Assembly: GCA_025738555.1 (NCBI GenBank)
Contig: JAOVFP010000002.1
Span: 6,014,001-6,078,000 of the forward strand
Source of the DNA: Cyathus striatus
Lineage: Eukaryota; Basidiomycota; Agaricomycetes; Agaricales; Nidulariaceae
Reading direction: 5' to 3'
DNA: 64,000 bases
In this document: one piece after another, positions 57,947 through 64,000 of the stretch
Layout of the letters: the number at the start of each line of letters is the position of its first letter
Numbering within the stretch: the stretch's first letter is position 1
Notes under the pieces: generated by a model
What the model was told of the DNA's origin: nothing
The model's input: the letters and a program-made list of their open reading frames with translations, nothing else
The model's database searches: none
Program-made: the position numbers and the translations under genes

Positions 57947-58261
57947 AATAAGTTTACATTAGTAAAATTATAAGTAATAGTACATTAGTAGTACACATTG
58001 TAAAAGGTATATAAACCCCTCCAACTTGGGGTGTAGACTTACAATCAATTCACTTACATCACACATTCCCCTGTCTGCTCAATAAAACATGTTTGAAGGT
58101 ATTTTGCTGTTTGGGTGTAGCTTAAGGGTCGCTGGGCTCACGTAGGGCAAATAAGACAACTTCTCCGTTCATATTACTACTGTCACGCTATCATGATCCC
58201 AAACTAAACGAACGATGACAAACCATTTATCTTTGTACAATACAATAGTAGTATCACTTAT
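57947..58261. other. Promoter-like or LTR-like DNA
   Basis: GGTATATAAACCCC near 58,008 and AATAAA near 58,082 resemble the promoter and polyadenylation parts of an LTR, but ends were not resolved. It adjoins the 3' end of the CK1-type gene. Confidence 0.35.
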
Positions 58262-59557
58262 TTATCTCGAATAAACTTGAAGTACCTCGACAATTTCAGG
58301 TATTGCGCTATCAGCTAGTAGCTTATCTTCCGCTGGAAGCGTTAAGATGCGGTACCTGTTACCGCATTGTCTAACATCCCATATATCTATCTGGAGGGTG
58401 AAATAGCTGTCCTCTAAATCCATCGTACTCTGGGACCTTTCTATGTCAGAGAACCCGGCAGCTTTCACGTCCGCAAGTGAGGTGTCCACTGGAAGTGTGG
58501 GTAAGGATGGATTTCTAGATATTGAGACGGGATTCCAGTCGAGTGGCTCTTCAATGTTACTTCCTCCAAGGCGAGTAAAAAGATCCATAAATATCTGCTC
58601 CAAGTGTGCGTAGTTAGGCAGTTGGTCATAATCGAGCTTTCGACTATAATCCAACAGGTACCCGAATTCACTTGGGAACGATTCACCAAGCACATCGCCA
58701 TTCACAGCGGCCTTCGCCTCTTCGACTTGTTTCCTCTGTTTATGCATGTTGAATCGACGTGGTACATCCCAGGGAAGATTTCCTAACAACATAGAAAAGG
58801 CAGTATATGCAAGAGATTCTAGATCATCACGGAATCCGAGGTCTAGGAGAAGTCAGCATGCAGAAGACAAGATATATTTGTAAAACTGACCTAAACCATC
58901 ATGTGAATTGAGACTGGCCCAGTTAAGGGATCCTATTACGTGCTTAGAATTTTGATAACATACGTTTTTCGTGGGCGGGCCGGGTTTGAAGCGTACAGAA
59001 ATCCCAAAATCTATTAGAACAATCTTTGAGTTGTTTTCTAATCGGAAGAGAAGGTTGTCTGGCTTGATATCACGATGAACAAACCCGTGTTTATGAACGT
59101 GTTCTAATGCTGCAAGCTATAGAAACAAAATAATTAGGCTTCTGTAATTCAAACAATAGAAACATGACTCACCGCCTGTAGAACCACCTGAACAGTTGTT
59201 TTAACGCATACGGGTCCAGTCACCAACTCCCGGACGCTTGAACCTAACCATTCCATTGAGATGTACTCAAAATGAGGTAGCCGTCCATAGCCGTATATAA
59301 TTGGTATTGCAGTATGCCCTTGAAGGAGTTGTAGAATTCGACTTTCATGTCGAAGAACAGTACGCTCAATTTTCAGGGATGCGCGTGACTTCTTAACTGC
59401 AACTATCTTTGAAGTATTCAACTCCTCGGCTTTATATACGTATCCCTGTCACGGAAAAATCAGATTTAGAGTGAAAGAGAAGTTAATATGAACTCACGTA
59501 TCCACCACTGCCGATATAATCTCCAAGAAGGTTGTACTTTAGGGAAGTCTCCTCCAT
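58262..59557 (-). CDS. CK1-type protein kinase, about 379 aa
   Basis: Four exons (59,557-59,498; 59,445-59,173; 59,116-58,891; 58,842-58,262) with introns of 48-56 nt give 380 codons. The Gly loop GSGGYGYVYKA is restored across intron 1. IVAVKKSR holds the ATP-binding Lys. HRDIKPDNLLF and IDFGIS are the catalytic and metal-binding motifs, and IGSLNWASLNSH with FRDDLESLAY are hallmarks of the casein kinase 1 family. CK1 enzymes phosphorylate Ser/Thr near acidic or primed sites in signalling and trafficking. It is shorter than main housekeeping CK1s and resembles the expanded CK1-like genes of mushrooms. All catalytic residues are present, so it is probably active. Confidence 0.9.
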
Positions 59558-62227
59558 CTTTTAGTACAAGTGTCACTTGAATAAAGCTGTAAGAGAGATA
59601 TGAACCTTTTGCGATATCTCTGCCTTAATAATTCACTCAGCAAGAAATGAGCAGGAAGAGAGGAAGGAGCAAGTAAGGAAACAAGCGGAGTCAGACTTAA
59701 ATAAGAAATGGGCAAATTCAATATTCAATATCAATATTAGAGTACACAAATAAATGTACATAAAGCGATTTCGTGACTCTTTCTTTCTTGCGTACCATTT
59801 GGTACTGCATCCGCACTTTTCACTGTTCAGGGCTACGACCACATCGTCCTCATTCTTCTCCTGCAACAAGAGATGCGCCACTTCCTAAGTACTTGCGATG
59901 AGCTACGGGGGTATTGGGTTTTAAGGTCCAAGACCCGATGCCTGAGGCCTGAGGTTTGAGTTAGTATGACAGAAACGCACTCTTGCGCACTCTTCGAGTA
60001 TCATTACTGAAGCTAATTGAGTCAGGATGTGTAGGCAGTCCGCTAACGCCGACATCGACAGGTGGTGAAGTACTGAAGAAGCGTTGGTATCGTTATCGGT
60101 ACCCATGCAAAGGTCGACAATAGCGAGAGTTCAAGCATCCTGCGACATACAAATCTAGTCCGGACTCCGCGAGCTCGAAGATAACAGCAGCGGCTGAGCC
60201 GCCTTACACTCGTACGACTTCTATACCCCTCCCTCCCTCAATCCAAACCTACCCTAACCATGCAACCGTATTTTCTTCCTCGCCCCACCACTCCAGAACC
60301 CGCCCTTATACCCCTCCTCCCGAGTCCCCGGTATATGCTCCCTTTCCCCCTTACCACCTCCTCGCTTTCAAAGGCCGCGAATTACTCGTTCTCCTCCACA
60401 AGTTCCACTACCCGAGTAGCATTGTTGAATTTGGTTGATAAGAGTTGCAACTTGCGGGCGTGCCCCAGACTTATCATGTGCCAGGGGCACGGATTGTCGA
60501 TGAGTGACGGTCGAGACTCGAGACTCGATGGCATGGAAGGGAGGGCAGTTGGTTCGTCGACTCCCACGTGTACGCTTTGTTAGATTCTACAACTTGTCCA
60601 CAACTCAGCTATATCACTCTCATCACACCTGTTCAACGTACATGAGCATTTGGTGCTTCGTTTTGCATTTTCAGTGCTACAGGCCAACTACAGGATTATA
60701 AAAATAACTGAAGAACAATTCACACGTTGATAAGGTGTGCGACACTCTGAGCTGAAGGTACTGCTTTACCACCAGCTTTTTTATTCTGTATGCTGGGTAC
60801 ATGAACGAAACCAGACGCAGGTACTTACGTCTAAGTACTCAGTACTCCCGGTCAAATTCACTAAGGGTTCGATTCTATTCCTTCCATCCTTGCGTTCTTG
60901 ACTTTTCAGGACGATCTGTATGATGAAGGTAATTCATAGCTTATCAAGACAAACTACTGGCTCCCCCATTGCCGCCTAGCTTTTTAGTCCTATAACTTAC
61001 ACTTCTACTTAACTAACGAGCTTCTCTTTTTACTTCTTCAATATATTTAATCCTTTATCTATGACTATTTTAATATGTTCAATATGGCTCACTAGCCACC
61101 TCGCTCGCTGTTGACTCAGGTATTTAAGCTCTTTGAGACCTCCAACCACAACAACTCTTTCAAGTCCATTCCCCTCTCTGCCATCGTTCTTTTATATTGC
61201 CCTCATCAACTGTCTGATCAATCTGAAAGATAGATCATAGTTGATAATGCTCAAGAGAGTATCCGCGTATCGGTATCGTGTAAAATATAGACTAGAGTTG
61301 AGGAAGTTACAGTTACACACTGCAGCTTCTAGTCCACTGCACCGTGTACGCTAGTATACCTTTACACTGAAAGGGTAAAGGTTAAGGCGTGCTTTGAGAC
61401 ATCAGTTCAATAAATGCTTTTGAAGTGCAAAAATGTTCAAATTTTCACAGGAGTGATTGCATATCTTGATGCACATAGCAGTAAGTACGTTCTGACGCAC
61501 TTTAATATGCAGGATTATGCACCCTTTTCACCCAAATGGTATAATTAAGTTAATATGGTTATGTACAGGTCGCATAGGTCAATAATGCATTCGGAGTCTC
61601 AGTCTTGACGATGCGACACAGACGCAGCAAATTCTACTAGTACTATATTCAGCGCTACACCATGTGTGATTGCACAATATACCCCCTTTCACATATTTAA
61701 TGCATGAATGTAACCGCAAAGCACACAAATTCAAAGCACTCTCCATCCTTGGCAGAATGGTTCGCAAGTCCAGCTTTCCATTCAACTATTAAAACATACT
61801 AATCTAAAAAAACACTCAGAGTACACGGCCTCACATTGCACATCCAATCCCACTGCACTATGTAGACCTTCATACTATTAAAATGGTATAAATACATGTG
61901 TGTGCTCAAGAGGACGAGGAAAGTCCAACTTTGAGTAAATATTAAATAAAAATATTGTACATAGTAAGTTACAACCTTCGCGGTTGTTCGGGGGCTTAGT
62001 ATACAACACTGCGCATATTTCAATATGCCAGTAAAATGGATCTTGTCCGATGTTTTACCATGACTTGTAAGCCTTAAGCATCTCTACTGCCGTCTCTGTT
62101 GGTATTTCCTTAGAAATTTTATACATGGTAAAATATCTGATTCAGAGTAAGTGATTGTTCTGATTTGGTTCTGATTCAACTGCGGACCAGTGGTTGGTGT
62201 GGTAATTTGTTTGTCAACGCCTACATA
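59558..62227. other. Intergenic, no confident gene
   Basis: A 107-codon plus-strand frame at 60,260-60,583 (MQPYFLPRPTTPEPALIPLL) has no family resemblance. A TATTTAAG box after GTTGACTCAG near 61,113 looks LTR-like. Nothing else was recognised. Confidence 0.4.
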
Positions 62228-62902
62228 CAGTATACAACCATCAAACGTGACACTATCGCTTCGCGTGACAACTTTTCTCATTTTGCTTATCCTGATCCCA
62301 AATCTACACCAATTACACCAATTCTTTTTGAATCACAAGGAATAGCATACTATTAAAATGTTACAGGAAGTAGCTATTCAAAATATTTACATTCCAAAGA
62401 ATTATATGCAAAACAAAATGGGGAGTTTGGATAATTTAGTGAATTTCAAAAATTCTGTGGCTTGTATTGTTGTGAAGAATCTGGAATAATCACTCTTATA
62501 GTATATAGTTGTTGAGGAAAAGCACTAATCTACATTTTCTATTATTCTTATCGAGCTGTGTGTCATATCTTTATAGAATTACAGATTCTGTGATATTCAC
62601 TGTCTTGCAAGACATCAAAACTTTATTTATAAACTGATCCGGGACTTCGGCACTACTAATTTTGAATGGTTTTGTAATAAATAATTGACTGTCACGCCAT
62701 GTGGTACTGATCAAAATCCATTCCCATCCACCATTTTGTATATTTGACCAACTTCCCTTCATCCAATGCATTAAATATTTTACAGTGGAGTTAATGAAGT
62801 ACTACGCTATCTGCCTATACATCATTTGTAAAAATTGGAGGAGGGAACAAAGAGTTATGATGACATCATGTTTTTTCTGTCACGTTTGATGGTTGTATAC
62901 TG
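62228..62902. mobile_element. Mariner-type MITE, copy B (675 bp)
   Basis: The ends CAGTATACAACCATCAAACG...GGTTGTATACTG are flanked by TA on both sides. The interior is homologous to 29,165-29,850 (for example CACCAATTCTTTTTG and GATCAAAATCCATTCCC have counterparts there). This copy keeps CG sites lost in copy A. Confidence 0.85.
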
Positions 62903-63371
62903 TATACAAATAACAAAAAACACTGCCGCGGAGGGCAGCCCCGAGCTTATCTCAGTTACAGTCCTCCTCTCAGATCCCAACTCGACCTTCTCACGTTTAC
63001 AACGGTGCTAACAAGCTAATTGCTTAGTTCCTGGTTCCAGGCTTATTTTGAGGAGTGACATATGCTCTAAATCTGACTCCAATCTGACTCATTGTGTTTA
63101 TATACATAAGGGTTGAGGAAGCCGTTCTATTTTGTCTACTTTTTAAAGAAGTAGCATCACGTTATATGCTTCCCCAAATGGCGACGCATCGATGATTCTC
63201 AACTTTCCACTTCCCCAATTTCCCGTCAGTTCAGATCTCATCATTATCATGTATAGCGCTCCGCAGCTCCCGCATGCTTTGTCTGAATCACCACGAGCGC
63301 TACTGTAATGCTTGAAGGGCATTCCTGGGAATCCTGGCCCCCCGAGCGTTCTCTAATCTCCCTCCACCATC
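62903..63371. promoter_or_regulatory. Upstream region of the secreted-protein gene
   Basis: CG-containing DNA between the MITE and the start codon. The MITE lies about 470 bp upstream and could affect expression. No specific site is provable. Confidence 0.35.
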
Positions 63372-64000
63372 ATGTATATCTTTTGGGTTGCAGTGTTAGT
63401 GCTGTCTTTCACTACTTTGGGAAATACTTCACAGGTACCATTGAAACATAACGATCATGATGACGAGTACCTACCCTTGGAAAGCGACACGGATCTTTGG
63501 AATCTGCACGAGGCACCATTTGAAAACTCTACCTCGCACTTGATCTTTGATACCATAAATTCTCTCCTACAGCACTGGACAAACACTCGCTACCGGAACG
63601 GTGAGCAACTCTTCCTACAATGAAGAAATTCGTACTGAAATCCTTCCCCAAGGCCATACAATTGTCCCAGCCACCATCTCTGCAGGAACCATCCTATATC
63701 ATGGGACTTATTTTAACCGTATCCCTATCAATCCAGAGTGGGTCGCTACTGATGCTGAACATGCTCGATGTTTCTGCTTTGGACGTGGTACGGCTGACAA
63801 TAACCGGGGATGTTGGCAGCTTACTCTGGTGGTAAAGAGTCCCTTGAAGATCCTTTATTTCGACGGCAGCAGTGCTGCCAAGTTAGAAGATGGTCCCATG
63901 GACACACAAGACATCTTGCTGTGGGGGAAAAGTAGACCTGATATGTTACTCGCAAAGGATATACGAATTTGCAAGCTATGTGACTGGGGTTCGAAGTATG
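63372..64000 (+). CDS. Secreted protein with a YHGT motif, 3' end beyond window
   Basis: Exon 1 (63,372-63,600) starts MYIFWVAVLVLSFTTLGNTS, a clear signal peptide. A 52-nt intron (63,601-63,652) is followed by exon 2, which runs to the window edge. The mature part reads LLQHWTNTRYRNG, then across the intron HTIVPATISAGTILYHGT. Further on are PEWVATDAEHARCFCFGRG, GCWQLTLVVKSPLKILYFDG and DTQDILLWG. I recognise it as a lineage-expanded secreted Agaricomycete family without a proven function. L-Y-H-G-T followed by a later Asp/Ser-rich strand recalls ADP-ribosyltransferase folds, but that is speculation. Confidence 0.75.

Overview
The window reads as nuclear DNA of a basidiomycete fungus, most likely an Agaricomycete. 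The evidence is short GT-AG introns (about 45-80 nt), a NACHT-WD40 NLR, an F-box/LRR-type protein, an AIM9-like kinase-fold gene, CxC5/CxC6 proteins of the kind that accompany KDZ transposons, a Helitron and a chromodomain Ty3/gypsy retrotransposon.

Layout. (1) 1-7,373: a minus-strand chromovirus; the left LTR is cut by the window edge. (2) 7,374-30,560: a repeat graveyard with a copia-type gag remnant, 155-bp tandem repeats, an unrecognised multi-exon gene, a CxC5/CxC6 gene broken by nested insertions, a solo LTR, a foldback element, several inverted-repeat elements with subterminal repeats, SINE-like sequences and two homologous pieces of an unrecognised protein family. (3) 30,809-34,986: an apparently intact NLR of about 1,357 aa with 15 nearly identical WD40 repeats, minus strand. 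(4) 34,990-41,100: CpG-containing DNA with direct and tandem repeats and a head-to-head pair of decayed fragments of VPS41 and an AMO1/NUP42-type nucleoporin. (5) 41,281-42,030: a TA-flanked inverted-repeat element carrying a 114-codon ORF, followed by an F-box gene. (6) 44,774-46,547: an intact AIM9-like gene. (7) 49,797-55,339: a decayed Helitron Rep-helicase gene. (8) 57,646-57,915: 55-bp tandem repeats. (9) 58,262-59,557: an intact CK1-type kinase gene. (10) 62,228-62,902: a second copy of a mariner-type MITE. (11) 63,372-end: the 5' part of a secreted-protein gene.

The main theme is CpG mutation. The stretch from about 7.4 to 34.9 kb and the Helitron at about 49.75-55.83 kb have almost no CG dinucleotides, while the DNA between and after them has ordinary CG content. 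Comparing repeat copies shows the cause. In the 558-bp overlap of the two chromovirus LTRs I count 16 difference sites, and 14 of them are CG/TG/CA differences. The Helitron reading frame has ten in-frame stops, all TGA, and all eight internal stops in the chromovirus gag/pol frames are also TGA. This fits 5-methylcytosine deamination or a CpG-directed RIP-like process. The NLR keeps an open frame inside the depleted domain, which suggests selection.

The intact host genes (NLR, F-box, AIM9-like, CK1, secreted protein) do not form an obvious pathway. The setting looks like a fast-evolving, repeat-rich, possibly subtelomeric region.
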